Source: Candidatus Latescibacterota bacterium (GTDB lineage Bacteria; Latescibacterota; UBA2968). Taken from it: a stretch of 64,000 nt of DNA. Under the pieces are notes generated by a model, which was given only the letters and a program-made list of their open reading frames with translations, was not told the origin of the DNA and searched no databases. This document shows, in pieces, positions 25,310-34,109 of the stretch. The first letter of the stretch is position 1. Every line of letters begins with the position of its first letter. The DNA is taken from NCBI GenBank assembly GCA_022821275.1, contig JAJEDY010000001.1:55350-119349 (forward strand), read 5' to 3'. Both the position numbers and the translations under genes were made by a program.

Positions 25310-26491
25310 CGCCTTACTATAATCGGAAGGCAGCAGTGCAACCAGAAGGGCTGCCGGGAAGAGCAACATGGAGACAACCGTAAGCGCGGTAGCCGTAGAG
25401 GTCCACTCGGCAAGGCTCCCCACGCCGATCATGGCAAGGCCCGCCATGCCCCAGGAAAAGCCCATCACCAATCCGGTCGCCGTACTCGTATTGTGCGGCA
25501 AGGCGCGTTGCGCCAAAGAGATATTTGTCGTAATGCCGAGATCGAACAAATACCCCGCTACAAAAAACGAAATGAGCGCCAGGTACCCATCTGCCAGACA
25601 AAAACCCGCGTGAAAAATTGCGGATGAAGCACACGAAAAAGCCAGAAGTTTGCGCTGCGACATGCGATCTGCCAGATAGCCGCCCGTGATGCGCCCCAGC
25701 GTGCTGGAAAGCAAATAACAGGAAAAAACCCAGCCGATATCACTGGTAGTCCAGCCACGAGACGCCCCCAGAATAGCCGTAAAACTGACAAATCCCGTGT
25801 GAATAACAGAGCGCAAAACACTAATGGCAAAAAGCGTCCACAAAGAGCGGGTTTTTTTCAAAATAGAGAAATCGATTTTGCCTGCGGTTACGCGGCGTTC
25901 ATGCACGGGAACTTTTCGAGACTGCCACAGGATAAATGGCGCGAGAAACAAGACGGGGATAACAATAAGCCACAGATATTGGATACCGTATCGCTCGACA
26001 ATTTGCGTCCCGGTAATCGAAGCGAGCGCCATCCCCAGTGTTCCCCCCGTCAGAAAAATAGCCATAGATAGATTGGCGCGGCGCGGCGTTAAAGCCGTAA
26101 CCAATCCCCCGGCGGTGGGATGAAAAAGAGAGGACCCAAAAGACGCGAAAATTAAAAAAACAGCGAGTATAGAAGCGGAGGGCGCAAAGCCGATACAAGA
26201 GACAAAAATTCCCGTAATAAAAAGCCCCAGTGCAACGAGGGCCATGCGGTCGCGTCCATCGCTAAAATATCCCATAAAGGGCTGCGTGATAGAACCGCAA
26301 AAGACAATCACCGTGGGCAAATAGGCAAACTGCGCCACCGTGAGATTGAAATGACTCTGAAAAAAAGCCCACAATGGCGGCGTGAGGACCATATAAAAAT
26401 CCAACGCCATGTGTGCTGCAGTAATATAAAAAACAGGGCGAAAAGCCCCTTTTGGATCAGAACGAAAAGATGGCGTGGTTTCTGTGGACAT
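25304..26491 (-). CDS. MFS transporter
   Basis: The start MSTETTPSFRSDPKGAF is chosen because AAAAGG sits 7 nt upstream. The 395-residue protein has about 12 hydrophobic helices in two halves with the loop motif GYFSDGRDRMALV after helix 2 and GGYLADRMSQRKLL in the second half. The SLFHPTAGGLVTAL segment resembles the fosmidomycin-resistance (Fsr) type exporters. Substrate unknown; drug or small-metabolite export is most likely. It starts 15 nt after the CbiX-like gene and could be co-transcribed with it. Confidence 0.88.
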   Translation of the reverse strand: MSTETTPSFRSDPKGAFRPVFYITAAHMALDFYMVLTPPLWAFFQSHFNLTVAQFAYLPTVIVFCGSITQPFMGYFSDGRDRMALVALGLFITGIFVSCIGFAPSASILAVFLIFASFGSSLFHPTAGGLVTALTPRRANLSMAIFLTGGTLGMALASITGTQIVERYGIQYLWLIVIPVLFLAPFILWQSRKVPVHERRVTAGKIDFSILKKTRSLWTLFAISVLRSVIHTGFVSFTAILGASRGWTTSDIGWVFSCYLLSSTLGRITGGYLADRMSQRKLLAFSCASSAIFHAGFCLADGYLALISFFVAGYLFDLGITTNISLAQRALPHNTSTATGLVMGFSWGMAGLAMIGVGSLAEWTSTATALTVVSMLLFPAALLVALLPSDYSKAR

Positions 26492-26505
26492 AGAATAGCC
26501 TTTTC

Positions 26506-26865
26506 TCACAACCCGGCGCGTTGGAGAATGACCTCGCAGAGTTTTTCGTGCAGGCCCAGAGGTTCGGTAACGCGGATATGCACATCTGGATATGCCGCCC
26601 CGGCTTCTGTTGCCATACGCGGAATATCCTCTGTAGCATGGCGACCAGGAGACAGCATATAGGGATGAACAACGATCTCACTTGCCCCCTCGCGCACACA
26701 TGCATCAATGCCCTGTCTAATAGTGGGTTCGGCCAGTTCCATATGCGCGATGTGGACAATGATATCGGGGCGCGCTCGACGCAAAATATCGCCAACGCCG
26801 TGAAGCATCTGATTGGCTTCTTCACGCCTGGAACCGTGATCGACAATGAGAAGTGCAGTAGGCAT
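26506..26865 (-). CDS. CbiX/SirB-type chelatase
   Basis: A 119-residue single-domain chelatase. LLIVDHGSRREEAN carries the N-terminal catalytic His, HPYMLSPGRHATEDIP a second His pair, and EPLGLHEKLCEVI closes the domain. Short CbiX proteins of this length insert Co(II) or Fe(II) into sirohydrochlorin (cobalamin or siroheme synthesis). No other tetrapyrrole genes are in the window, so the metal cannot be chosen. The gene is followed by the MFS transporter on the same strand. Confidence 0.88.
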   Translation of the reverse strand: MPTALLIVDHGSRREEANQMLHGVGDILRRARPDIIVHIAHMELAEPTIRQGIDACVREGASEIVVHPYMLSPGRHATEDIPRMATEAGAAYPDVHIRVTEPLGLHEKLCEVILQRAGL

Positions 26866-26869
26866 AGTT

Positions 26870-26984
26870 GTAAATGCGAATCAACGAATCAGCGGAACGG
26901 GGTACAACTGGTTCAGGCCAGTTCATCAACGGCGGAGTTTATAATAACTCTGGGTGGTAGGGTTCGTCTATTCGTCTATTCGTC
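26870..26984. repeat. Dispersed intergenic repeat with tandem 8-mers
   Basis: The gap holds GCGAATCAACGAATCAGCGG near its CbiX side and TTCGTCTA-TTCGTCTA-TTCGTC at 26963-26984. Both are typical of widespread short tandem intergenic repeats. The TAG stop of the neighbouring sulfatase lies inside the tandem repeat. Confidence 0.5.
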
Positions 26985-28466
26985 CAGCCATGCTTCAATC
27001 CGCTGTTCATCCGCGTCTGTCCACGGCGCAATATCCTCAATACAAATGCGGTCGTGACCACTATAAACGAGCGCCATTGTATCCTCGTAAACACCCTCTT
27101 TCAGAGCCTGCTCGCGCCATGCGACAAAACTTCTGCGGTCGTATTCTTTGGCCCGCGCATCAATGCTTTCGCAGTCGAAGTTGCGGGTCAACACGCCATC
27201 CAATTCGCGGGCGATTTCAGATTTGTCATGAACGAGATCAGTCGTTTCATCGGGATCGTCTTTGAGATTGAAGAGTTCGGATTCAAAACCCGTGTGCTTG
27301 ACGTATTTCCAGTCGCCCTGGCGCAACATAAACGTGCCCGTGGCACAGCGATCGCCGTGGTATTCGCACATCGCCCAATCGCGTTCGCGCTCTGTCCCCT
27401 CAACGAGTTGTGGAAATAGAGATTCGCCATCCAGCGCATCGGGATACGCGGCATTATCCGCATAATCGCGATAGCAAATACGCGCCATATCCATAAACGT
27501 GGGATATAGATCAACGAGAGAAACGGGCGTATCGACAACAACGCCTTTTTGCACATCGGGACCGCGAATAATGAGAGGAACGTGGGATGATGCCTCGTAC
27601 ATTGAACGCTTGAGTATTTGATTTTGATCCCCGGCCATTTCGCCGTGATCACTTGAAAAAATGACATACGTATTATCGCGCAACCCCAGATCATCAATGG
27701 ACTGAAGCACCCGACCGACCATCTCATCGAGCGCGGCGATCATCGCAAAATAAGTGTGCCGAATCTCTCGGACGATGTTCTCGGAGAACTGTTTATCGCA
27801 ATTTTTGGTCACGCGCTGATACGCAATTGCCTCATTATGCGTAGCTTCGAGCGGCATCAAAGTCGGCGGAATATCGACATTATCCGCATCGATCAACGGC
27901 ATGTGGCGTTTCTCAGCAGTGAATGCTGGATGCACCAATCCCGTCGTGAGATAAAGCCAGAAGGGCCGGTCACTCCTCGCGTATTGATGCAACTGATCAA
28001 CAGCCTGATACGTCCGATCCCAATCGCGCCCATTCGCCTTGCCATCATCTACAACTTGTGGCAAGGTCGTGCGACATAAAGGCCGGCGAATATTGGCCGC
28101 GCGCGTCCAGGAGCCGATGCGATCGCGGATGGAGTGTTTGCCATAAGCGTAATCTATAGGACCAATGGCAGAGGTCTGATAGCCCGCGCTCTCAAATGTA
28201 TTTTGATACGTGGGTACATTCTCGTGCAGCCCTTCGTGATTGTTCCAGCAATCGTAATAATTGGGATATTTCCCGCTCCACATACTCGCCCGAGACGGAT
28301 TGCACACCGGGCAATTGGTGTACGCATTGGTGAACAGGACCCCATCACTGGCAAGACGATCCATATTGGGTGTGGCATTTTGCATGGCGGGATGGCCCAT
28401 ACAGCCCATCTTACGCCCATCCATGCTCTCGGCGTGAATGAAAACTATGTTCGGTTGAGAAGGCAT
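26976..28466 (-). CDS. Sulfatase related to arylsulfatase K (glucuronate-2-sulfatase type)
   Basis: A 496-residue type I sulfatase. The CNPSR site in CPVCNPSRASMWSGKYP is the C-x-P-S-R signature where Cys becomes formylglycine. The first metal-binding stretch is AESMDGRKMG, not the usual DDxxxD, and AYTNCPVCNPSRASMWSG, DCWNNHEGL and GKHSIRDRIGSWTR closely follow the animal ARSK sequence as I recall it; ARSK removes 2-O-sulfate from glucuronate or iduronate. The second metal site is SSDHGEMAGD. No signal peptide is present, so it may act in the cytoplasm on imported oligosaccharides. Gfo/Idh and PhyH-type genes follow on the same strand. Confidence 0.88.
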   Translation of the reverse strand: MPSQPNIVFIHAESMDGRKMGCMGHPAMQNATPNMDRLASDGVLFTNAYTNCPVCNPSRASMWSGKYPNYYDCWNNHEGLHENVPTYQNTFESAGYQTSAIGPIDYAYGKHSIRDRIGSWTRAANIRRPLCRTTLPQVVDDGKANGRDWDRTYQAVDQLHQYARSDRPFWLYLTTGLVHPAFTAEKRHMPLIDADNVDIPPTLMPLEATHNEAIAYQRVTKNCDKQFSENIVREIRHTYFAMIAALDEMVGRVLQSIDDLGLRDNTYVIFSSDHGEMAGDQNQILKRSMYEASSHVPLIIRGPDVQKGVVVDTPVSLVDLYPTFMDMARICYRDYADNAAYPDALDGESLFPQLVEGTERERDWAMCEYHGDRCATGTFMLRQGDWKYVKHTGFESELFNLKDDPDETTDLVHDKSEIARELDGVLTRNFDCESIDARAKEYDRRSFVAWREQALKEGVYEDTMALVYSGHDRICIEDIAPWTDADEQRIEAWLDE

Positions 28467-28496
28467 TTTTAGTTTCCTATTATAGATGTGATCAAT

Positions 28497-29456
28497 TTAA
28501 ACTTCTACCACACGCCCTGTTTGTGCGGCTTTGTGCATAGCAAAAACAACGCGCAGTGCCTGAAGCCCGTCTTCGCTGTGTGGATCGGCGTAAGGGTCAT
28601 TGGGAGCGGGGCGATTGCCTTTAATCGCCTCGACAAAATGATCGCTCGAATTTCCATATTCGGGCAGGTTATCCACGCGCGCCCATCCACCTCTGCGCGC
28701 AATCGCATAGAGGCGTTGGCGTTCCAGGCGATAACTCTGCTTGTCAGTATATATATTGACCTCATCCTGATTCTCGTCGCAACTCTTTATACAGAGCAAA
28801 CTGGCACGCAATCCCCCTTCAAATTCGAGACGCATATCCACCAGCGTTTCCTCTATCTGCCCGGTCTCGTATTGAATTTTGCCCTCCACCCTGACCACGC
28901 GCCTGCCCGTGATCCACGGCAAAACATCTGTAATGTGAATCGTGCGCCGATGCAACATGCCACCGTCTTCTACACTGCGCTTTACGGGACTCTTCCGCTG
29001 GACAGCCGTAAGCATTTGTGGGGTGATAGCCCCCGACGCGATTTCCCTGCGCACATACTCAGTACTGGACATAAAATGGCGCGTAAACGCCGTCATCAAA
29101 ATGCAATTTTGCGACTTGCTCAACGCGACGAGTTCCTCGGCATCCTCCAAAGTCACCGTCATTGGTTTATCGACAATCGCCGGAATCCCCCGCTCAAGCG
29201 CCAACTTACAAGGCTCAAAATGTATCTGATTGGGCGTGCTCACAAAAACGCCATCGACCAAATCCGGATCGAGCATATCCCGGTAATCGGTAAATGTCTG
29301 ACTCTCACGCAGCCCCTCATTGCGATTATCCAAACTTTCCTCGGAAACATCGCAAATCGCCGTAACCTCCACATCTGACCTCTTGAGCAAATTCGGGACA
29401 TGATAGCCCGAACAAAAAGGACCGAGACCGATAAGACCAATTTTTACCTTCTCCAT
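28497..29456 (-). CDS. Gfo/Idh/MocA-family oxidoreductase
   Basis: A 319-residue NAD(P)-dependent dehydrogenase: IGLIGLGPFCSGYHVPNLL (dinucleotide fold), PAIVDKPMTVT in place of the usual EKP motif (DKP), and MLHRRTIHITDVLPWI in the C-terminal domain. Slightly shorter than most family members because the C-terminal sheet is compact. It abuts the PhyH-type dioxygenase (1 nt gap) and lies 30 nt before the ARSK-like sulfatase, so the three probably form one transcript for processing a sulfated uronic-acid or sugar derivative. The substrate is unknown. Confidence 0.9.
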   Translation of the reverse strand: MEKVKIGLIGLGPFCSGYHVPNLLKRSDVEVTAICDVSEESLDNRNEGLRESQTFTDYRDMLDPDLVDGVFVSTPNQIHFEPCKLALERGIPAIVDKPMTVTLEDAEELVALSKSQNCILMTAFTRHFMSSTEYVRREIASGAITPQMLTAVQRKSPVKRSVEDGGMLHRRTIHITDVLPWITGRRVVRVEGKIQYETGQIEETLVDMRLEFEGGLRASLLCIKSCDENQDEVNIYTDKQSYRLERQRLYAIARRGGWARVDNLPEYGNSSDHFVEAIKGNRPAPNDPYADPHSEDGLQALRVVFAMHKAAQTGRVVEV

Positions 29457-29457
29457 A

Positions 29458-30522
29458 TCAATCCTTTCCCAGGCTCAACCAGCCATCCACATCGGGGGCG
29501 AGTTCGCGCCAGTGGCTGGTAATCGCCTGCGCTTCTTCAAGGCCCATTTTGCTCCTGTCTTCATAAGATGCGGGCACGCCCTTTTCAGTGAGATAATCCA
29601 GACAGCGACCCCACATTGCGCTCCATACGTAGGCATTGTGTAGTTCTGTTTCTGGCGCCGAGCGGCTGCGCGCAACAAAACCCGGTATAAAGGGACGACC
29701 AGGGGACTGTCCAATAGGAAGATAACGGAAATTATAAGCCCAGCGATAATCTTCACGGCTCGTGTTGGGCGTAGAGCTGTGCATCACTTTATTATCTAAA
29801 AAAACAATATCTCCAGGATTGACGGGCAGAGTAATTCCCTGCCCATCGAGGTTTTCCGGATAGGGATGGTATTTTACGCCTTCTTTGTGACTGCCGGGAA
29901 TGACCACCAAACAGCCATTTTCTTCGGTCGCATGGGTCATTGGAATCCACGCATTGACAATCTCGCTCTCATGAGAATCCCTCAGGCCCGAACCCGCGTC
30001 CATGTGCCATCCTGTTTTGCCCACCTGAAATGTATAAAACCCTTCCTCCGACAGATCCGCACCCACGGACTCAGCCACCTGATCTGCCAGCTTGAGATGA
30101 TCGGGCGCGAGTTTGAGATTAAAATGGTAAATCGGCGACGCAGCTATCTCCGGCCCGATAAGAACTTCCAAAACATCTAAGACTTTTGGATGGCGCATAA
30201 GATCAAACATTTCTGGAATCCGTGCATCGGGCAGGTCTTTGCGCCACTGAAAAGTAGGAACAAAGATATTCAGCACGGGATCGAGATGGTGCAAAACCGT
30301 TCCCCGACTCGCACCGAGCGACATTGCAAACCGCTCGGGCAAAGACATCTCATCAAATCTATCCAGTGCTTCAGAATCAGTCTCAACCAGATAAATCCGC
30401 GCCAGCGCATCAAGGAGCGCAGAATAGGCTTTTTGCAAGGGATAAATGTCCTGCTCGGGATTGAGCACATCTTTGACAACGACATATCCCTCTTCTACGT
30501 ATTGTTCTTTTAATGACGACAT
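29458..30522 (-). CDS. Phytanoyl-CoA dioxygenase (PhyH)-family protein
   Basis: The start MSSLKEQYVEEGYVVVKDVL follows AGGAGACC. The 35-residue longer ORF-track start has no ribosome site. The 354-residue Fe(II)/2-oxoglutarate oxygenase has HxD in WHMDAGSGLRDSH, a second His in DNKVMHSSTPNTS and a downstream Arg (YNFRYLP) that could bind 2-oxoglutarate. These families are expanded in Latescibacterota/Poribacteria-like genomes and their natural substrates are mostly unknown. It overlaps functionally with the neighbouring dehydrogenase and may hydroxylate a sugar acid, lipid or osmolyte. Confidence 0.9.
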   Translation of the reverse strand: MSSLKEQYVEEGYVVVKDVLNPEQDIYPLQKAYSALLDALARIYLVETDSEALDRFDEMSLPERFAMSLGASRGTVLHHLDPVLNIFVPTFQWRKDLPDARIPEMFDLMRHPKVLDVLEVLIGPEIAASPIYHFNLKLAPDHLKLADQVAESVGADLSEEGFYTFQVGKTGWHMDAGSGLRDSHESEIVNAWIPMTHATEENGCLVVIPGSHKEGVKYHPYPENLDGQGITLPVNPGDIVFLDNKVMHSSTPNTSREDYRWAYNFRYLPIGQSPGRPFIPGFVARSRSAPETELHNAYVWSAMWGRCLDYLTEKGVPASYEDRSKMGLEEAQAITSHWRELAPDVDGWLSLGKD

Positions 30523-30601
30523 ATATGGTCTCCTATATTTGATCATCAGTAATCTATTGTCAACCTCCCTCATTTTGGACGCCTGTCTAAAGCCGCAATC
30601 C

Positions 30602-31564
30602 CTACTGGTGCTCACAGTTATCAAAAGCCCAGCGCAATGCCTCTATGGATTCATTGGTCGCCGCAATAATTTCATTAACGGGATTTTCGGTGGGCAACAT
30701 ATAAAACGCATGCGTCATGCCAATATAACGCCGTGTAACAGTGTCAACACCTGCAGCTTTTAAGGCATGTCCATAATCTTCAGCCTCATCGCGCAGGGGA
30801 TCAAATTCAGCGGTCATAACCAGCGCGGGCGGCAAGCCAGACAGATCAGAAGCACAAATGGGCGCAACATCGGGATGGTTGCGGTCTGCGATATTGGGAA
30901 CATAGCAATCCCAGAACCACTTCATCGCACTGGCCGTGAGCAAATACCCTTCGGCATTTTCAGAATAAGAGCCACGATCAAAATTTGCCTCAATAACGGG
31001 ATAGACGAGCAATTGAAAAACGAGATTTAATCCCGCATCTCGGGCACGAAGGGCGACACAGGCAGCCAGATTGCCCCCGGCACTATCGCCAGCTACGGCA
31101 ATGCGGGAAGAGTCAATCCCCAATTCATCTGCCGAAGACGTCGCCCATAACGTAGCGGCAAAACAATCGTCAATCGCACCGGGAAAAGGCGTTTCTGGCG
31201 CACGGCGATAATCTACCGAAACAACAACACACCCCACATCGTGTGCGAGCTTCCTGCATTTAAACTCCCCCGTATCCAGATCGCCCAGCACCCAACCCCC
31301 GCCGTGAAACCACATCAGCAGCGGCAAATCGCGGTCGCCATTGGGCCGATAAATGCGAATGGGGATCTCCCCCGTTTCACCTATAATCGCGCTATCTTCC
31401 ACATAATAAACAGGCGGCAACATATCATCTGGCATTTTGCGCGAATCGTTAAAAGCCCTTGCAGCCGCCACTCCTCTGCTGTGTAGATCCGTCAGACCAT
31501 CCCCTTGCATGGCGTTTTCAAATGTCTGTACGAATTTCTGTATTTCCGGATGTGGTTGGTTCAT
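30602..31564 (-). CDS. Alpha/beta hydrolase of the hormone-sensitive-lipase type
   Basis: The start MNQPHPEIQKFVQTFENAMQ follows the sulfatase stop. The 320-residue esterase has the oxyanion motif FHGGGWVLGD, nucleophile GDSAGGNLAA, acid in TAEFDPLRDEAEDY and catalytic His in GMTHAFYML. No signal peptide. Cytoplasmic esterase of the HSL family (esterase IV). In this island it may remove acetyl or other ester groups from sugars, which is an inference from position. Its gene starts 11 nt after the sulfatase stop. Confidence 0.93.
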   Translation of the reverse strand: MNQPHPEIQKFVQTFENAMQGDGLTDLHSRGVAAARAFNDSRKMPDDMLPPVYYVEDSAIIGETGEIPIRIYRPNGDRDLPLLMWFHGGGWVLGDLDTGEFKCRKLAHDVGCVVVSVDYRRAPETPFPGAIDDCFAATLWATSSADELGIDSSRIAVAGDSAGGNLAACVALRARDAGLNLVFQLLVYPVIEANFDRGSYSENAEGYLLTASAMKWFWDCYVPNIADRNHPDVAPICASDLSGLPPALVMTAEFDPLRDEAEDYGHALKAAGVDTVTRRYIGMTHAFYMLPTENPVNEIIAATNESIEALRWAFDNCEHQ

Positions 31565-31575
31565 AGTTATATCCC

Positions 31576-33036
31576 TTACGCTGGCATTGGTACGGGTCTC
31601 GCATCCTCTGTGCGAATACTCCAATCCGCCAATTTTAATTGCAAATCTGCGATGACATCGCGGTGATCGGCATTATCCACCACATTGTACAATTCCCACG
31701 GATCGTTCGCCAGATCGTACAACTCATCCCGATCCCCCATGGGATCATGCACATACTTCCATTCGGCTGTACGCACCATCTTGCGGCGCCCCTCAGCCTC
31801 GCGCCATTGTAGAGACTGTCCAATAGCCCGCCGCCCCCAGGGCTTCTCAAACTGTTCCAAATCCGCCATAGTAAAAGCCGGGCCACCCGCGCCGTATTCT
31901 GAAAACGCCGCATCTCTCGGCGCCGTATCCGTAACCGTGGGTAACCCCTCTCCGTGCATCGAACGCGGTACATCGTGCCCCTGCAATTGCAAAACCGTCG
32001 GCACAATATCGATCAAATTGATGCAACTCTCATCCACCACGCCCTGCGGAATCTGCCCCGGCCACGACACAATAAGCGGTACGCGCGTCAGACAATCGTA
32101 AAACGCGCCCCCCTTGGCGATCTGCGCGTGTTCGCCCGAAAAATCACCGTGATCCGCACAGAAAACCACAACCGTATTCTCGCGCAAATTGAGCCGATCC
32201 AGCGCGTCTAAAATCTGCCCTACGCCATCGTCCAAAAAACGCACCATCCCGTGATACACCCCCACGCAACCCTTTACGTCTTCAATCGAATCACCTTCCA
32301 CCCCAATCATCGCGTGCAATACCCGGTTGCGTTCGGGCGCTGTACCATCGCTATACTCATCCGCTCGCCAGGGCGGCATCACCACATCATCGGGTGCAAT
32401 CGCATATCGCTCGGGACATTCATACGGCGTATGGGGATCGGGAATGGAAACCCACAGCGCGAATGGGTCATTGCCAAATTGCTCCAAAAATCGCACGGTC
32501 TGCCCCGCCACCAACCCGGTCGAATAATCCTCCAGCGGAAAATCACTGGTCCCGTAAGAAAACTGCGGGCTAATATCGGGCAGGTTTCTGCGAACCACAT
32601 GCGCGGCATTAATCGACTCAATTGGCCGAAACCAATCCATCCCCCTTGTCGCGGCATCTCTGGGCAATCCCCCATGTCCAATCTCACACCACACATCGAA
32701 CAAATCGAGATCGCTTTGTTCCTCAAAACAGTGATTCTTGCCAATTAATCCGCACCGATATCCCGCCGCTTTCCACAGCTTAAACGCATGCGTGGCATCC
32801 CCCGGCATCAGCGTCTGGTTTCGCCGCCCACCGTGCGAATGCGGAAACTGAGAGGTCCAAAACGAAATGCGGCACGGCACACAAAGGGGATGCGGCGTAA
32901 CCGCGTGTTTGAACAACACGCCCTCATTCGCCATCCGCTCTAACGATGGCGTCTGACAAAACGCACTGCCGTATAAGTGGCTCGCCGTGGCCTTCATCTG
33001 ATCGCTCATGATAATAATCACGTTGGGTTGGTTCAT
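31576..33036 (-). CDS. Type I sulfatase
   Basis: A 486-residue sulfatase. IIIMSDQMKATASHLYG is the N-terminal metal site (SDQ variant), PLCVPCRISFWTSQFPHS contains the maturation motif C-V-P-C-R (Cys at the usual Ser position), and VVVFCADHGDFSGEH is the C-terminal metal site. No signal peptide, so probably cytoplasmic. Its stop/start region overlaps the Gfo/Idh gene by 4 bp, and an HSL-type esterase follows. Formylglycine generation would need an FGE encoded elsewhere. The substrate is likely a sulfated monosaccharide or short oligosaccharide. Confidence 0.92.
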   Translation of the reverse strand: MNQPNVIIIMSDQMKATASHLYGSAFCQTPSLERMANEGVLFKHAVTPHPLCVPCRISFWTSQFPHSHGGRRNQTLMPGDATHAFKLWKAAGYRCGLIGKNHCFEEQSDLDLFDVWCEIGHGGLPRDAATRGMDWFRPIESINAAHVVRRNLPDISPQFSYGTSDFPLEDYSTGLVAGQTVRFLEQFGNDPFALWVSIPDPHTPYECPERYAIAPDDVVMPPWRADEYSDGTAPERNRVLHAMIGVEGDSIEDVKGCVGVYHGMVRFLDDGVGQILDALDRLNLRENTVVVFCADHGDFSGEHAQIAKGGAFYDCLTRVPLIVSWPGQIPQGVVDESCINLIDIVPTVLQLQGHDVPRSMHGEGLPTVTDTAPRDAAFSEYGAGGPAFTMADLEQFEKPWGRRAIGQSLQWREAEGRRKMVRTAEWKYVHDPMGDRDELYDLANDPWELYNVVDNADHRDVIADLQLKLADWSIRTEDARPVPMPA

Positions 33037-34016
33037 GTATTTTCTCCATTTATCATCACCGATTCACCACTCTCAGCACTGTGCTTCACCGCCTCAATCA
33101 CAGCCATCGTATGCCGCACGGACCTCCCATTGGCATCGGGCACTTTGCCATTGAGACAACAATCTACAAATTCGGCTATCTGATTGGGCATCCCCACCCG
33201 AGAGGTCTCATCTATGGGCACTTCTTCGCCATTGACCATCAATTTCTGATTGGTCATCCAGATGGATCCCTCGCTACCCATAATATACGTATCGTGTGCG
33301 CCAGTATGCGTCACCACAGTTTGCGTCAGCACACTCACTGTGCCATCTTTGTGATTCATAATCGTCGAATACGAATCCTTTTGCCCCGCGTATCGCTCTG
33401 CGCTCTCACTGCCCTGCGAATATACCTTTACCACCGGAGAATCGATATACCAGGGCAAAATATCGTACTCGTGCGGACCAAAACAATACAAAACACAAAC
33501 ACCGCCCAATTCCAGATCGAGATACCACGACCGGTCTGGCGGATCAAAATTGCCGTATCGCCTCCGGATCATGTGTCCCACCTCGCCAATTGCACCCTCC
33601 CGAATAAGCGCCTTCACCTTCAAATTCACGGGAAAGTGCCGCATCACCTGTCCCACCATCAGCACCACACCGGCATCTTCACACGCCGCAATCATGCGAT
33701 CGCATTCAGCCACAGACAGCGCCATAGGCTTTTCAACCAGCACATGTTTGCCCGCACGCGCCGCGGCAACCACCTGCTCGGCGTGTGCTTTGTGGATCGA
33801 ACACACATGCACGGCCTCCACCTCGGGATCATTCAATAAATCATCCAACACCCCATAGGCGCGGGCGTTGTGCTCACCGGCAAGAGCCTCTGCCCGACTG
33901 CGGTCTATATCCATAACTGCCGCCAGACGGATATTCCCATTAGCCGCAATACTGCGCGCATGTCCCCCCGCATTTGAACCCGCGCCAATCAGCCCAACAG
34001 ATAAAACGTCTTTCAT
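33033..34016 (-). CDS. Gfo/Idh/MocA-family oxidoreductase
   Basis: The second of two adjacent ATGs is chosen because it lies 5 nt after AGGAGGAC, the ideal spacing; the first is too close. The 327-residue protein has GLIGAGSNAGGHARSI, HVLVEKPMALS and the conserved CFGPHEYDILPW helix. The sulfatase start overlaps its end by 4 bp (translational coupling), which argues that the two enzymes act in one pathway: desulfation and oxidation of a sugar. Both are divergent from the next Gfo/Idh gene, sharing a short intergenic region. Confidence 0.91.
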   Translation of the reverse strand: MKDVLSVGLIGAGSNAGGHARSIAANGNIRLAAVMDIDRSRAEALAGEHNARAYGVLDDLLNDPEVEAVHVCSIHKAHAEQVVAAARAGKHVLVEKPMALSVAECDRMIAACEDAGVVLMVGQVMRHFPVNLKVKALIREGAIGEVGHMIRRRYGNFDPPDRSWYLDLELGGVCVLYCFGPHEYDILPWYIDSPVVKVYSQGSESAERYAGQKDSYSTIMNHKDGTVSVLTQTVVTHTGAHDTYIMGSEGSIWMTNQKLMVNGEEVPIDETSRVGMPNQIAEFVDCCLNGKVPDANGRSVRHTMAVIEAVKHSAESGESVMINGENT

Positions 34017-34109
34017 CATGTCCTCCTGCGTTTATCACACTAATTTCATTTGCCCCCACAATAGCTTTTGTTTTTTTTACTTATTCTTTCATACACAAAG
34101 GAGCAATTT

